Shown here in pieces: positions 43,993 through 53,279 of a stretch of DNA of 64,000 nucleotides; the first letter of the stretch is position 1; each line of letters begins with the position of its first letter. The position numbers and the translations under genes were made by a program. Origin of the DNA: Janthinobacterium silvisoli (GTDB lineage Bacteria; Pseudomonadota; Gammaproteobacteria; Burkholderiales; Burkholderiaceae_D); contig NZ_JACHCL010000002.1 in the NCBI RefSeq assembly GCF_014200725.1, forward strand, positions 1,302,001-1,366,000. The letters run 5' to 3'. The notes below the pieces were generated by a model. The model was not told the origin of the DNA and made no database searches. It worked only from the letters and a program-made list of their open reading frames with translations.

Positions 43993-45089
43993 CAACCTTG
44001 CATTTCAGCGGCAGCTACCGCCAGGATGACGTGGAATTTTTGCTCACGCCGATGGCGCTGGAACCGATCCTGGACCTGGCCGAAAAAGAGCGGCTGATCC
44101 AGTCGGGCCAGCGCCATTACAGCGAAATGCTGTCGCCAGAGTCCCTGCCCTCGCCCGCCTACCTGGCCCTGTTCCAGAGCGCATTTGCCGCCAACCGATT
44201 GCAGATGGCGCGCGACTGCCTGCGCCTGGCCGCCCTGATCGCGGCACGCCGCAGCGGCCCCGTCACGCTGGTGTCGCTGGCGCGCGCGGGTACGCCCGTG
44301 GGCGTGATTCTGGGTCACGTATTGCGCCAGGTATTCCAGCGCGAGTGTTGCCATTATTCGGTTTCCATCATCCGCGACCGCGGCATCGACGCCAACGCCA
44401 TCCAACACATACTGGCGCAGGGCCACGCGCCGGAAGCTATCGTGTTTGTCGATGGCTGGACTGGCAAGGGCGTGATTTCGCGCGAACTGCGCCAGGCCGT
44501 GCACGACTACAATGCGCAGCACGGCACGGCAATCGACGGCGGCCTGTTCGTCCTGTCCGACCTGGCCGGCACAGCTACCTGCGCCGCCTCGTCCAGCGAC
44601 TATCTGATACCGTCGAGCATACTGAACGCCACCGTGTCAGGCCTGGTCAGCCGCTCGGTGCTCAATGCGCAAATCGGCGCAGATGACTTCCATGGCTGCG
44701 TTTATTACGAACAGTTCGAAGCGCACGACCAGTCGCGCGCCTTCGCCGATGGCCTGGTGGCCGATGCCCTGGCGCTGGCCGCAAGCGATGGCGTACCGCC
44801 GGCAAAAGCAGTCGATAGCGACGCCATGGCAGCCCGCTCGCAAGCCTATATGGCGCAGGCGCAGCGCGACTACGGCGTCGAAGACATTAACCTGATCAAG
44901 CCCGGCATCGGCGAAGCGACGCGCGTGCTGCTGCGCCGCGTGCCCGAGCGCCTGATCGTGCGCGACACCACAGCGCCGGACGTGGCGCATTTGCTGCTGC
45001 TGGCACAGGAAAAAAACATCCCCGTCAGCGTAGAACCGGCGCTGCCTTACCAGGCCGTCGCCCTGATCAGGAGTGCCGTCGATGGATAA
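43989..45089 (+). CDS. StiP-type protein: phosphoribosyltransferase-like core with PELOTA domain
   Basis: The protein has 366 residues from the ATG at 43989 (4-bp overlap with the HAD gene). The family start is LHFSGSYRQDDVEFLLTPMA. The PRTase-like loop is AIVFVDGWTGKGVISRELRQ. The C-terminal LIKPGIGEATRVLLRRVPER, then LIVRDTTAPDVAHLLLLAQE is a PELOTA-type RNA-binding domain. The family is sometimes labelled a cysteine protease (StiP), but the visible loop favours a transferase. It probably works with the HAD enzyme. Confidence 0.83.
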   Translation: MTTLHFSGSYRQDDVEFLLTPMALEPILDLAEKERLIQSGQRHYSEMLSPESLPSPAYLALFQSAFAANRLQMARDCLRLAALIAARRSGPVTLVSLARAGTPVGVILGHVLRQVFQRECCHYSVSIIRDRGIDANAIQHILAQGHAPEAIVFVDGWTGKGVISRELRQAVHDYNAQHGTAIDGGLFVLSDLAGTATCAASSSDYLIPSSILNATVSGLVSRSVLNAQIGADDFHGCVYYEQFEAHDQSRAFADGLVADALALAASDGVPPAKAVDSDAMAARSQAYMAQAQRDYGVEDINLIKPGIGEATRVLLRRVPERLIVRDTTAPDVAHLLLLAQEKNIPVSVEPALPYQAVALIRSAVDG

Positions 45090-46062
45090 CAGCATCCACC
45101 CGCAAAATGAACACAAGGCAGCGCTGGGCGCCTCCATGTATGTGCCGACCACGCATAAGGATTTGCTGGCGATCGCCAACGGCGACAAACTCGGTCATCT
45201 GCGCTCGGTGATCTTTTGCACGGAAGACGCCATCGCCGAACGCGATCTGAGCTACGCGCTGTTCAACCTGTCGCTGGCGCTGCAAAATATGCGCGACGAG
45301 TCCGATACCCTGCGCTTCGTGCGCGTGCGTAACGTGGAAGTGCTGGCGCGCGTGCTGGGCATGCCCGGTGCGGATAAACTGAGTGGCTTCGTGCTGCCCA
45401 AATCCACGCGCCACAACTTTGCCGCCTATTTCGAGCTGGTACGCCACACACATCATTCGCTGATGCCGACCCTGGAAACGGTGGAAGTGTTCGATGACGA
45501 AGAAATGAAGCTGTTCAGGATGGCGCTATCCGCACCCGAGGTGCGCCGCCGCATCCTGGCGCTGCGCATCGGCGGCAACGACTTGCTGGCCTTGCTGGGA
45601 CTGCGCCGCCCCACCACCGGCACGATTTACCAGACGCCGCTAGGCCAGGTGATCGGCCGCCTCGTGACTATCTTCAAGCCGCACGGCTTTCAATTGACGG
45701 CGCCCGTCTTCGAACACTTGTCGCAAGGCCAGTGGCTGGACGCCGAGGTGGCGCAGGATATGGCGCACGGCATGATCGCCAAGACCGCGATCCACCCGGA
45801 GCAGGTGCCGCAGATCGAGCGCCATTACCAGGTCTCGCAATCGGATATCGAACTGGCGCTGCGCATCATCGACCCGGACAGCCCGGCCGTCTTCCGCATG
45901 CAGGATGCGATGTGCGAAGTGGCGACCCATAGCAGCTGGGCCCTGCGCATCATCGAACAGGCGAGGTTGTTCGGTATTCGCCATACCGACGATGGCGTAA
46001 GCGCGCCATCCCAGCAAGTTAATCATCAACTCACCAGCGACGAAGGGACTACACGATCATGA
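45082..46062 (+). CDS. HpcH/HpaI-like aldolase of the Ter module
   Basis: The protein has 326 residues from the ATG at 45082 (ribosome site AGGAG with 8-bp spacing; the GTG at 45073 has poorer spacing). The citrate-lyase-beta/HpcH barrel is seen in SVIFCTEDAIAERDLSYALF, with the E-D acid pair, then LRFVRVRNVEVLARVLGMPG and KLSGFVLPKSTRHNFAAYFE. It overlaps the next gene by 4 bp. It may cleave or form a C-C bond in the predicted metabolite. Confidence 0.83.
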   Translation: MDNSIHPQNEHKAALGASMYVPTTHKDLLAIANGDKLGHLRSVIFCTEDAIAERDLSYALFNLSLALQNMRDESDTLRFVRVRNVEVLARVLGMPGADKLSGFVLPKSTRHNFAAYFELVRHTHHSLMPTLETVEVFDDEEMKLFRMALSAPEVRRRILALRIGGNDLLALLGLRRPTTGTIYQTPLGQVIGRLVTIFKPHGFQLTAPVFEHLSQGQWLDAEVAQDMAHGMIAKTAIHPEQVPQIERHYQVSQSDIELALRIIDPDSPAVFRMQDAMCEVATHSSWALRIIEQARLFGIRHTDDGVSAPSQQVNHQLTSDEGTTRS

Positions 46063-47294
46063 CCAATTTCACACGCGGACAAAAAGGCAAACTGGCTGAC
46101 CTGGGCTTGAACGGCCCCTTCGCCGTCACGCTCGACATCGTTTCCGGCTCGATGGAAGTCGATGTCAGCTGCTTCGGCGTCGATGCCAGTGGCAAGCTGT
46201 CGGACGACCGCTACATGGTCTTCTACAACCAGAAAAGTTCGCCCGACAACGCCGTGACGGTCGCCTTGAACGGCCCCCGTTCCGTATTCCAGATCGACCT
46301 GGCCCGCCTGCCCGCCTCGATCGACAAGCTGGTCTTCACTGCCGCCACAGAACAGGGCAGCATGCGCGCACTGGGCGCGTCCAGCCTGGTGCTGGGCTCA
46401 AACGCCACCTTCGCGTTTGCAGGACAGGACTTCCAGGACGAGAAAGCCGTCATCATCGCTGAACTGTACCGCCGCGACGGCAGCTGGCGTTTCGGCGCCG
46501 TGGGCCAGGGTTTTGCAGGCGGCCTGGCAGCGTTGCTGAAACACTTCGGCGGCAGCGAAGCTAGCCAAGCTACGCCGGCCCCTGCACCGATCCCGGTGCC
46601 AGCGGCGCCGCCCGCCAATAAAATCTCGCTATCGAAAATTCGCCTGGAAAAACGCGGCGACAAGATCTCGCTCGACAAACGCGACAGCGGCGGCTATGGC
46701 CGTATTCGCGTCAACCTGAACTGGAACCAGAATACGCCGCAAAACCCGGCCGCCACCGGCAGCCAGAGTACGGGCTTCCTGGGCAAGCTGTTCGCCAAGC
46801 CGGCCGAAACGGCCGGTGGCATCGACCTCGATATCGGCTGCCTGTTCGAAATGACGAATGGCGCCAAGAGTGCCGTGCAGGCGCTGGGCAATAGCTGGGG
46901 CGCCTTCGACCGTCCGCCGTACATCCACCTGGAAGGCGACGACCGCACGGGTAGCGCCAGCGACGGCGAAAACATCTTCATCAACGGTACGCATTTCGAC
47001 CAGATCAAGCGCGTGCTCGTGTATGCCTTCATCTACGAGGGCGTGCCCAACTGGGCAGCCACCGATGGCGTGGTAACGATAGAAATCCCTGGCCAGCCCA
47101 CGGTGGAAGTGCGGCTGGACAGCCATAGCCAGCACGCCATGTGCGCCATCGCCATGCTGGAAAACCACGGCGGCAATCTGCAGGTGACGAAATTGGTGGA
47201 ATACTTCGGCGGCCAAGGTAAAATCACTGCGCATCAGGCGATGGACGAACGTTACCAGTTCGGCCTGAACTGGAAAGCCGGCAGAAAAGACTAA
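46059..47294 (+). CDS. TerA-like protein with two TerD-related domains
   Basis: The protein has 411 residues. The N-terminal TerD-like domain (residues 1-165) ends with the hallmark WRFGAVGQGFAGGLAALLKH. Next is a linker rich in Pro/Ala (PAPAPIPVPAAPPANK), then a basic Lys-rich segment (SLSKIRLEKRGDKISLDKRD), then a C-terminal domain (residues about 210-405) with TerA features such as DLDIGCLFEMTNGAKSAVQA. It overlaps the aldolase gene by 4 bp, ending a run of six overlapping genes. Confidence 0.85.
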   Translation: MTNFTRGQKGKLADLGLNGPFAVTLDIVSGSMEVDVSCFGVDASGKLSDDRYMVFYNQKSSPDNAVTVALNGPRSVFQIDLARLPASIDKLVFTAATEQGSMRALGASSLVLGSNATFAFAGQDFQDEKAVIIAELYRRDGSWRFGAVGQGFAGGLAALLKHFGGSEASQATPAPAPIPVPAAPPANKISLSKIRLEKRGDKISLDKRDSGGYGRIRVNLNWNQNTPQNPAATGSQSTGFLGKLFAKPAETAGGIDLDIGCLFEMTNGAKSAVQALGNSWGAFDRPPYIHLEGDDRTGSASDGENIFINGTHFDQIKRVLVYAFIYEGVPNWAATDGVVTIEIPGQPTVEVRLDSHSQHAMCAIAMLENHGGNLQVTKLVEYFGGQGKITAHQAMDERYQFGLNWKAGRKD

Positions 47295-47312
47295 TTTTAA
47301 GAGAAGCCCACC

Positions 47313-47687
47313 ATGACCCCTACGACCAAAAAAGTCACATTCGCCTTCGTCATCTTCATCGTGGCCGGCATTCTGCTGCTGGCTGCGTACACGTGGATGG
47401 CGCTCAGCTTTTCGTATTCGGAAGGCGAACGGGCTGGCTACCTGCAAAAGTTTTCCAAACGGGGCTGGATCTGCAAGACCTGGGAAGGCGAGTTGCTGCT
47501 GACGGCGCTGCCAGGCACGATCCCGGAAAAATTCCAGTTCAGCGTGCGCGATGAAGCAGTGGCCAAACAATTGTCAGCGGCCGCGGGCAAGCATATTCTC
47601 GTCAGCTACAGCCAGCACAAGGGCGTGCCGACCCAGTGTTTCGGTGAGACGGAATATTATGCGGACAAGGTGGTGCTGAGTCCTTGA
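47313..47687 (+). CDS. Small membrane-anchored protein of the Ter operon
   Basis: The protein has 124 residues. A single N-terminal helix FAFVIFIVAGILLLAAYTWM anchors a periplasmic part with a Cys in GWICKTWEGELLLTALPGTI and a second Cys in VPTQCFGETEYYADKVVLSP. Spacing of 18 bp from the TerA-like gene and a ribosome site (AAGAGAAG) suggest it is the last operon gene. No named family. Terminator at 47704. Confidence 0.7.
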   Translation: MTPTTKKVTFAFVIFIVAGILLLAAYTWMALSFSYSEGERAGYLQKFSKRGWICKTWEGELLLTALPGTIPEKFQFSVRDEAVAKQLSAAAGKHILVSYSQHKGVPTQCFGETEYYADKVVLSP

Positions 47688-47703
47688 TGCTGCTTCCTGC
47701 ATA

Positions 47704-47744
47704 AAAAAAAACGGGGCCAGACGACTAGTCTGGCCCCGTTTTTT
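47704..47744. terminator. Bidirectional terminator between Ter operon and coiled-coil gene
   Basis: AACGGGGCCAGA-CGACTAG-TCTGGCCCCGTT is flanked by an A-run and a T-run. It ends both convergent transcripts. Confidence 0.94.
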
Positions 47745-47759
47745 ATGCCCGCCTGTTTT

Positions 47760-50171
47760 TTAGCGTGCGCGCCACACTCCCGCCGCGCCAGCGTGCTCCA
47801 GCTGCGCCGAACCATCATTCAAGCTGGCTTGTTCAGCCTTGGCGCGGGCCGAGGCCAGCGCGCTGGCAAATTCGCCGTGCTGGTGCTGCTGTTGCAGGCT
47901 GACGCGCAAGCTCGCCAGTTCGTGTTCCTGCTTCTGCGCGCGCTGCATTTCCAGTTCCAGTAATTGCTGCTTTGCTTCGGCCATGGCGCGCGTGGTATCA
48001 GCCACCTTGCGCTGCAATGCCGCGTGGGCCTGGGCGCTGGCCAGCAAGGCTTGCTGCGCCTGCGCCTTGTCGCTGGCAGCCTTCTGCGCATCCAGTTCCA
48101 GCTGTTCGCGCTGGCGCATGGCGTCCAGCGCCTGCTGTTCCAGCATGGCGCGCTCTTCGGCGGCGGCAGTCGCCTGCTTTTCTGCTTCCAGGCGGCTGGC
48201 GATGGCTTTCGATGCACGTTCTTCGGCAGCGCTGGTCTGGCGCTGCTGCACCAGTTTTTGCGCGATCAAGGCCAGCGATTCGCGCTCGGCGCTGACAAAG
48301 TCACGCTCGGAGGCCAGCAAGGCCTCGGCTGCCTGCGCTTTTTCACTTTCCACGCGGGCGCGTTCAGCATGTACCTGGCCCAGCTCCACGGCCAGGCGCG
48401 CCTGTGCCTGTACCGCTTGCGCGGCGGCAGCCTTCTGTTCGCCTTCCACCAGCGCCTGGTCCATCAGGGTGCGGATGGCGTCCGCTTCCTGCTGGGCCGC
48501 TTGCGTCAAGGCCAGTTCGGCTGCCTGCTGGCCGCGCAGCAGTTCGGCTTGCGCCTGTTCGGCGCTAGCGCGTTCCTGGGCCGCGTTCAAGGCCAGCGCT
48601 TCGGCATCGAGCTTACGGTGCAATGCCTCGATGGCGGCTTGTTCGGCCTCGGCGCGCTGCTGTTCGGCCATCTGCAGCAAGGCTGCCTGGGCGGCTTTTT
48701 CCTCGGCCAGCGCAGCAACTTGCGCCTGCGTCACCAGCTGCGCATCGACGCTGGCAATGGCTTCCTGTTCGGCTGCATTCTGGCGTGCCGCCAATGCCTG
48801 CTTTGTTTCTGCCTGTTCGACGCGCTCTTGCGCCAGATACACGGCGCGCTGTTCTTCTTCCGCCAGCAAGGCAGCGGCGGCAGCAGCCGCTTGCTCGGCC
48901 ACTTCACGTTCCTTGGTGTGCGCCAGGGCAGCCGTTTCCGCTTCCAGCTTGGCGTGGCCGGCGGCTTCTGCATCCTGTTCGGCTGCCACGCGGGCCAGCG
49001 CCACGGCGCGCAGCTGGCGGTCCACTTCGATGCGCGCTTCGGTAGCGGCCAGGATGCGCAGGTCGGCATCGCGGCGCGCCTGGGCGCTGGCGGCTGCCAC
49101 CATTTCCAGGCGTTCGCGGTGGACCGCTGCGTCGCGCAATTCTTTTTCGGTCTGCAAGCGCAGATGCAGCGACTGCGCCGCATGGCGCTCGGACTCCGCC
49201 TGTGCCAGGGCGATCGCTTCACGCTCCTGTTCCAGGTGGGCCAGCGCGCGCGCTTCTTCCAGCGCACGCACTTCAGCGGCGGCCCGGTTAAAAGCAGACT
49301 CCAGCGCGATCTGGTCGGCACGCTCGCGCTGCACCGTCAATTCCAGCGCTTCGCTTTCGGCCTGGGCCAGCATCTGCGCCGTCTGGCGCGCACCGTGCGC
49401 ATGGCGCTCGCGCTCACGGGCCAGCACGGCCATGCGCGCATCGGCCGTAGCGATGCCCATCATTTCATCCTTGGCTGCCTGCACGGCGGCCACGCGTTCA
49501 ACAGCCTGCAAGCGAGCCTGCTCCGTCTGTTCCTGCAATTCTTCGGAGGCGCGCGCGGCCTGCTCGGCCAATTCCGACTGCACGGCGATTTGCTCGCTGG
49601 CGCGCTTGCGGTGTTCCTGTTCGACGCGGGCGCGCTGTTCGGCAGCCAGGCGGATTTCATTGTCCGCTTCCACGCGGGCGCGCAATTGCTCCGTTTCCTG
49701 CTTCACCGCTTCCAGGCGGGCCACGCTCGCCTGCGCAGCGGCGCGCATGGTTTCCAGGCGTTCGCGGTTGGCGGCAATCGCGTCTTCGGCAGCTTGCGCA
49801 TTTTGCTGTGCTGCCGCAGCGGCGGCGGCGTCGATGGCGGCGCGGTCTTCGGCCAGCGAACGCACGCGCGCTTCGGCCAGGGCCCGGCTTTCGGCGGCGC
49901 AAGTGGCTTTGGCTTCCGCTTCCACGCGGGCGATGGCTTCGTGGATGGCTTTTAATTCCGTTTGCTGGCGGTCGGGAACGCCCCTGGTCTCGACGACCGG
50001 TTCCGCCTCAACTTCGGCCACGGCCTGTGGCGCTTCGGCAGGGCTAGCCTCTGGCGCCGCGGTAGCCAATTCATTGAAATCATGCAGCGAGACGATGCTG
50101 TCCTGGTCAAACTCGTCATCGGCGGCATATGCGCTATTGAGGGAGGCGGCCTGGTTGTGCTGTGCTTGCAT
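47760..50171 (-). CDS. Giant coiled-coil protein (803 residues), unknown function
   Basis: The protein has 803 residues. No signal peptide or membrane helix. Residues about 1-80 are acidic and of mixed composition (AADDEFDQDSIVSLHDFNEL). From about residue 80 to 790 it is an almost unbroken run of Ala, Glu, Gln, Arg and Lys heptads (e.g. RVEAEAKATCAAESRALAEA), with a single cysteine and almost no Pro or Gly. This predicts a very long cytoplasmic coiled coil, perhaps tens of nanometres. It converges on the Ter operon and ends at a shared terminator. Its function is unknown: scaffold or filament-like are guesses. Long reading frames on the other strand are shadows of its biased codons. Confidence 0.85.
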   Translation of the reverse strand: MQAQHNQAASLNSAYAADDEFDQDSIVSLHDFNELATAAPEASPAEAPQAVAEVEAEPVVETRGVPDRQQTELKAIHEAIARVEAEAKATCAAESRALAEARVRSLAEDRAAIDAAAAAAAQQNAQAAEDAIAANRERLETMRAAAQASVARLEAVKQETEQLRARVEADNEIRLAAEQRARVEQEHRKRASEQIAVQSELAEQAARASEELQEQTEQARLQAVERVAAVQAAKDEMMGIATADARMAVLARERERHAHGARQTAQMLAQAESEALELTVQRERADQIALESAFNRAAAEVRALEEARALAHLEQEREAIALAQAESERHAAQSLHLRLQTEKELRDAAVHRERLEMVAAASAQARRDADLRILAATEARIEVDRQLRAVALARVAAEQDAEAAGHAKLEAETAALAHTKEREVAEQAAAAAAALLAEEEQRAVYLAQERVEQAETKQALAARQNAAEQEAIASVDAQLVTQAQVAALAEEKAAQAALLQMAEQQRAEAEQAAIEALHRKLDAEALALNAAQERASAEQAQAELLRGQQAAELALTQAAQQEADAIRTLMDQALVEGEQKAAAAQAVQAQARLAVELGQVHAERARVESEKAQAAEALLASERDFVSAERESLALIAQKLVQQRQTSAAEERASKAIASRLEAEKQATAAAEERAMLEQQALDAMRQREQLELDAQKAASDKAQAQQALLASAQAHAALQRKVADTTRAMAEAKQQLLELEMQRAQKQEHELASLRVSLQQQHQHGEFASALASARAKAEQASLNDGSAQLEHAGAAGVWRAR

Positions 50172-50362
50172 GATTTCTCGCTTATTCGTGTCAATTCCAT
50201 CGTTTTATGGAACTATTAGCGCCATTATCGAGCAGGCATGCGCCATTCAGCAGCCCAAGAAGAAGGCAATTTACGGCCTTGTTCCCAATTTGAACCGTAC
50301 TTTAAGCGTCCGAGAAAATGCTCAGGGCAATGCAACGCCGCCATGGGCGTTTTATCGCACGC

Positions 50363-51385
50363 TTAAATTGGCCATAAGGGCGCTTCGTCCATCAACGCCA
50401 CCTGTTCACGCAGCTCCAGAATCCGGTCCTGCCAATAACGCTGCGTATTAAACCAGGGGAAAGCGACGGGGAAGGCGGGGTCGGTCCAGCGGCGGGCCAG
50501 CCAGGCCGAGTAATGGATCAGCCGCAGGGTGCGCAGCGCTTCGACCAGGTAGAGCTGGCGCGGGTCGAAATCGCAAAAATCTTCATAACCGGCCAGGATG
50601 TCGCTCATCTGGCGCACCATATCGCCCCGCTCGCCCGACAGCATCATCCATAAATCCTGGATCGCCGGCCCCATGCGGCTATCATCGAAATCGACGAAAT
50701 GGGGGCCGGCGTCCGTCCACAGCACGTTGCCGCCATGGCAATCGCCGTGCAGGCGCAGCACGGCCGTGTCGCCGGCGCGGTCATAGCAGCGCTTGACGCC
50801 GTCGAGCGCCTGCGCCGCCACGCTGGAATACGCGGCCAGCAGCTCGGGCGGAATAAAATCGTTGGCCAGTAAAAAGTCGCGCGGCTCGGCGCCAAAAGTC
50901 GTGGGATCGAGCGCCGGGCGCTCCTTGTAGGCCGACAGCGCCCCCACGGCGTGGATGCGGCCGATAAAGCGCCCTATCCATTCCAGTGTGTTCGGGTCGT
51001 CCAGCTCGGGCGCGCGGCCGCCATGGCGGGGAAACACGGCAAAACGAAAACCCTGGAATTGGTGCAGGGTAGCCCCATGGACAGCCAGCGCCGGCACGAC
51101 CGGGATCTCGCGCTCGACCAGCTCGGACACAAACGCATGTTCTTCCAGGATGGCGGCATCGCTCCAGCGCTCGGGGCGGTAAAATTTGGCCACCAGCGGC
51201 GCGCTATCCTCGATACCGACCTGATAAACGCGGTTTTCATAGCTGTTCAGCGCCAGCAATCGGCCATCGCCGCGCAAACCGATGCTGTCCAGGGCGTCGA
51301 GCACGCAATCGGGGCTCAGTGCAGAAAAGGGATGGACGGGCCGGGCGTCCTCGTGCGGCGGGTTTTCGTTGTGCATAAGCGCCAT
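50363..51385 (-). CDS. srkA: SrkA/RdoA-like stress kinase
   Basis: The protein has 340 residues from the ATG at 51385 (an ATG at 51376 is as likely; neither has a strong ribosome site). The family start is LNSYENRVYQVG, then VAKFYRPERWSDAAILEEHA with the ATP-binding Lys. The catalytic loop is LRLHGDCHGGNVLWTD and the metal-binding motif HFVDFDDSRMGPAIQDLWMM. SrkA counteracts stress-induced death (in E. coli it opposes MazF). It sits next to the coiled-coil and Ter genes but is not obviously linked. Confidence 0.92.
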   Translation of the reverse strand: MALMHNENPPHEDARPVHPFSALSPDCVLDALDSIGLRGDGRLLALNSYENRVYQVGIEDSAPLVAKFYRPERWSDAAILEEHAFVSELVEREIPVVPALAVHGATLHQFQGFRFAVFPRHGGRAPELDDPNTLEWIGRFIGRIHAVGALSAYKERPALDPTTFGAEPRDFLLANDFIPPELLAAYSSVAAQALDGVKRCYDRAGDTAVLRLHGDCHGGNVLWTDAGPHFVDFDDSRMGPAIQDLWMMLSGERGDMVRQMSDILAGYEDFCDFDPRQLYLVEALRTLRLIHYSAWLARRWTDPAFPVAFPWFNTQRYWQDRILELREQVALMDEAPLWPI

Positions 51386-51479
51386 TGTAAGGGGCTGGCA
51401 GCTGCATGTGTGCAAACACTTCGGCGGCAGCCGGCAGCAAGGCGTATACTAGCGGCTTACATTACACAAAGAGCAAGCC

Positions 51480-52178
51480 ATGCAACTCGAACAGCCATTA
51501 TCAGAAAAAGAATTCGACGAACTAGACCAATTCCTGTTGTCGGAGCGCTGCTCCGAAGACGCAATGACCATGGATATGCTGCACGGCTATCTGACGGCCG
51601 TCGCCATCGGCCCGGAACCGATCATGCCGGCCGAGTGGTTGCCGCGCGTCTGGGGCGAAGACATCAAGGATGCGCCGAAATTCAAGAACGGCAAGGAAGA
51701 AGAACGCATCATCAACCTGATCATGCGCTTCATGAATGAAGTGCTGGTGACGTTTGAAGTGGCGCCAAAAGAATTCGAACCGCTGTTCGTCGAGCACGAG
51801 CACGCAGGCCAGACCCTGATCGACGCCGAAGCCTGGTGCTGGGGCTTCTGGGACGGCATGGAACTGCGCCCTGGCTCCTGGGATGAAATCTGGGACTCCG
51901 AAGTGGGCGACCTGATGCAGCCGGTATATCTGCTGGGCGCCGACGAGATCGAGGAAGAAGAACTGCAACTGGTGGAAGACCCGGTCAAGGCGCACAAGCT
52001 GGCCCAGGAACTGGAAGCCAACCTGCCCGCCATCCACCGTTTCTGGGTGCCACGCCGCAAACCGGCCGTGCAAACCATCAAGCGCGAAGAGCCCAAAGTG
52101 GGCCGCAACGACGACTGCCCTTGCGGCAGCGGCAAGAAGTTCAAGAAGTGCTGCGGCGCCGAAGGCAGCGCAGAGTAA
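51480..52178 (+). CDS. UPF0149/YecA-like protein with SecA-type zinc finger
   Basis: The protein has 232 residues. The UPF0149 domain (residues 1-190) begins [20 protein letters not shown] and includes [20 protein letters not shown]. The C-terminus [20 protein letters not shown] is the SecA-type zinc finger (C-x-C-x8-C-C). YecA-type proteins are linked to the Sec machinery or ribosomes. Acidic overall. Full length, no signs of an operon: flanks are divergent (SrkA) or 80 bp apart (LysR). Confidence 0.93.
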   Translation: MQLEQPLSEKEFDELDQFLLSERCSEDAMTMDMLHGYLTAVAIGPEPIMPAEWLPRVWGEDIKDAPKFKNGKEEERIINLIMRFMNEVLVTFEVAPKEFEPLFVEHEHAGQTLIDAEAWCWGFWDGMELRPGSWDEIWDSEVGDLMQPVYLLGADEIEEEELQLVEDPVKAHKLAQELEANLPAIHRFWVPRRKPAVQTIKREEPKVGRNDDCPCGSGKKFKKCCGAEGSAE

Positions 52179-52260
52179 TACCGTAGCATAGTCATAACCA
52201 TGCGCCGGAGTCCTTCCGGCGCAGCCCTCCCCCTGCAGCACCCGGCGCTATAATCGGCGC

Positions 52261-53169
52261 ATGAAACTCCCCGACCTGAATCTGCTGATCGCCCTCGACA
52301 TCTTGCTGCAGGAAGGCAGCGCCGTGGCCGCTGCGCGCCGCATGAACCTGAGTACACCCGCCATGAGCCGCACCCTGGCGCGCATCCGCGAGGCCATCGG
52401 CGACCCGGTATTCGTGCGCTCGGGGCGAGGCTTGACGCCGACCCCGCGCGCGCTGGAATTGCGCGAACAGGTGCGCGGTGTGGTGGAACAGGCGCACGCC
52501 GTTTTCACCTCGGGCCGCGAAGTGGACCTGGCGACCCTGGAACGCACTTTCAGCCTGCGCGCCAACGATGTCTTTGTCGGCGCCTATGGCGGCAAGCTGC
52601 GCGACATGCTGGCCAGCCACGCGCCCAACACGGTGCTGCGCTTCGTGCCCGAAGGCGATGGCGACACCGATGGCGACGCCCTGCAGGCCGGCCGCATCGA
52701 CCTGTATATCGGTTCCCTGCGCAGCTTCGCGCCCGACATCAAGCGGCAAAGCCTGTTTAGCACTTCGTTTGTCGGCATCGCCCGCGATGACCACCCGATC
52801 TTCGATGGCACCATCGACCTGGCCCGCTTTATCGCCTACGACCATATCAGCGTCTCGCGCCGGGGCCTGGCACGCGGACCGTTCGACACGGCACTGGCCG
52901 AACGGGGGCATACGCGCCGCGTCTCCCTGATCACCGCCAATTTTCACTCGGCCATCTTCGCCGCCGCCGATTCCCGGCTGATCCTGCCACTGATGCCGCG
53001 CCATATGCTGCCCATCGTCGAACGCCTGGGCTTGAAACTGCGCGCCTTCGATTTGCCGCTGCCCGTCGAGAGCGTAGAAATCGTGCAAGCCTGGCACCCG
53101 CGCCTGGACAACGACCATGCGCACCAGTGGCTGCGGCGCATGCTGAAAGACGTATGCCGCGATAACTGA
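52261..53169 (+). CDS. LysR-family regulator beside MFS exporter
   Basis: The protein has 302 residues. The N-terminal winged helix is LLIALDILLQEGSAVAAARR with MNLSTPAMSRTLARIREAIG-DPVFVRSG, typical of the branch that includes NodD/NahR-like proteins. The effector domain follows. It is transcribed in the same direction as the MFS gene at 53280, 110 bp apart, rather than divergent as is usual. It probably controls the three exporter genes, or only itself. Confidence 0.9.
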   Translation: MKLPDLNLLIALDILLQEGSAVAAARRMNLSTPAMSRTLARIREAIGDPVFVRSGRGLTPTPRALELREQVRGVVEQAHAVFTSGREVDLATLERTFSLRANDVFVGAYGGKLRDMLASHAPNTVLRFVPEGDGDTDGDALQAGRIDLYIGSLRSFAPDIKRQSLFSTSFVGIARDDHPIFDGTIDLARFIAYDHISVSRRGLARGPFDTALAERGHTRRVSLITANFHSAIFAAADSRLILPLMPRHMLPIVERLGLKLRAFDLPLPVESVEIVQAWHPRLDNDHAHQWLRRMLKDVCRDN

Positions 53170-53279
53170 AGCAGCACAACCATTGCATCAGACGCAATCG
53201 AGCATTCCTGAATTATCAATTTTCACAAGATTAACGGCTACCTATACTGCGTGGACTGATCCCTCTCCACGGAGTTATT

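Noticed and set aside
47839-50451. 870-codon plus-strand frame, rich in Cys/Ala/Ser, over the coiled-coil gene
   Set aside because: It is the antisense of the biased GC-rich heptad codons of the minus-strand gene. Its translation is low-complexity, cysteine-laden and without motifs, and the minus-strand gene has the protein-like composition.
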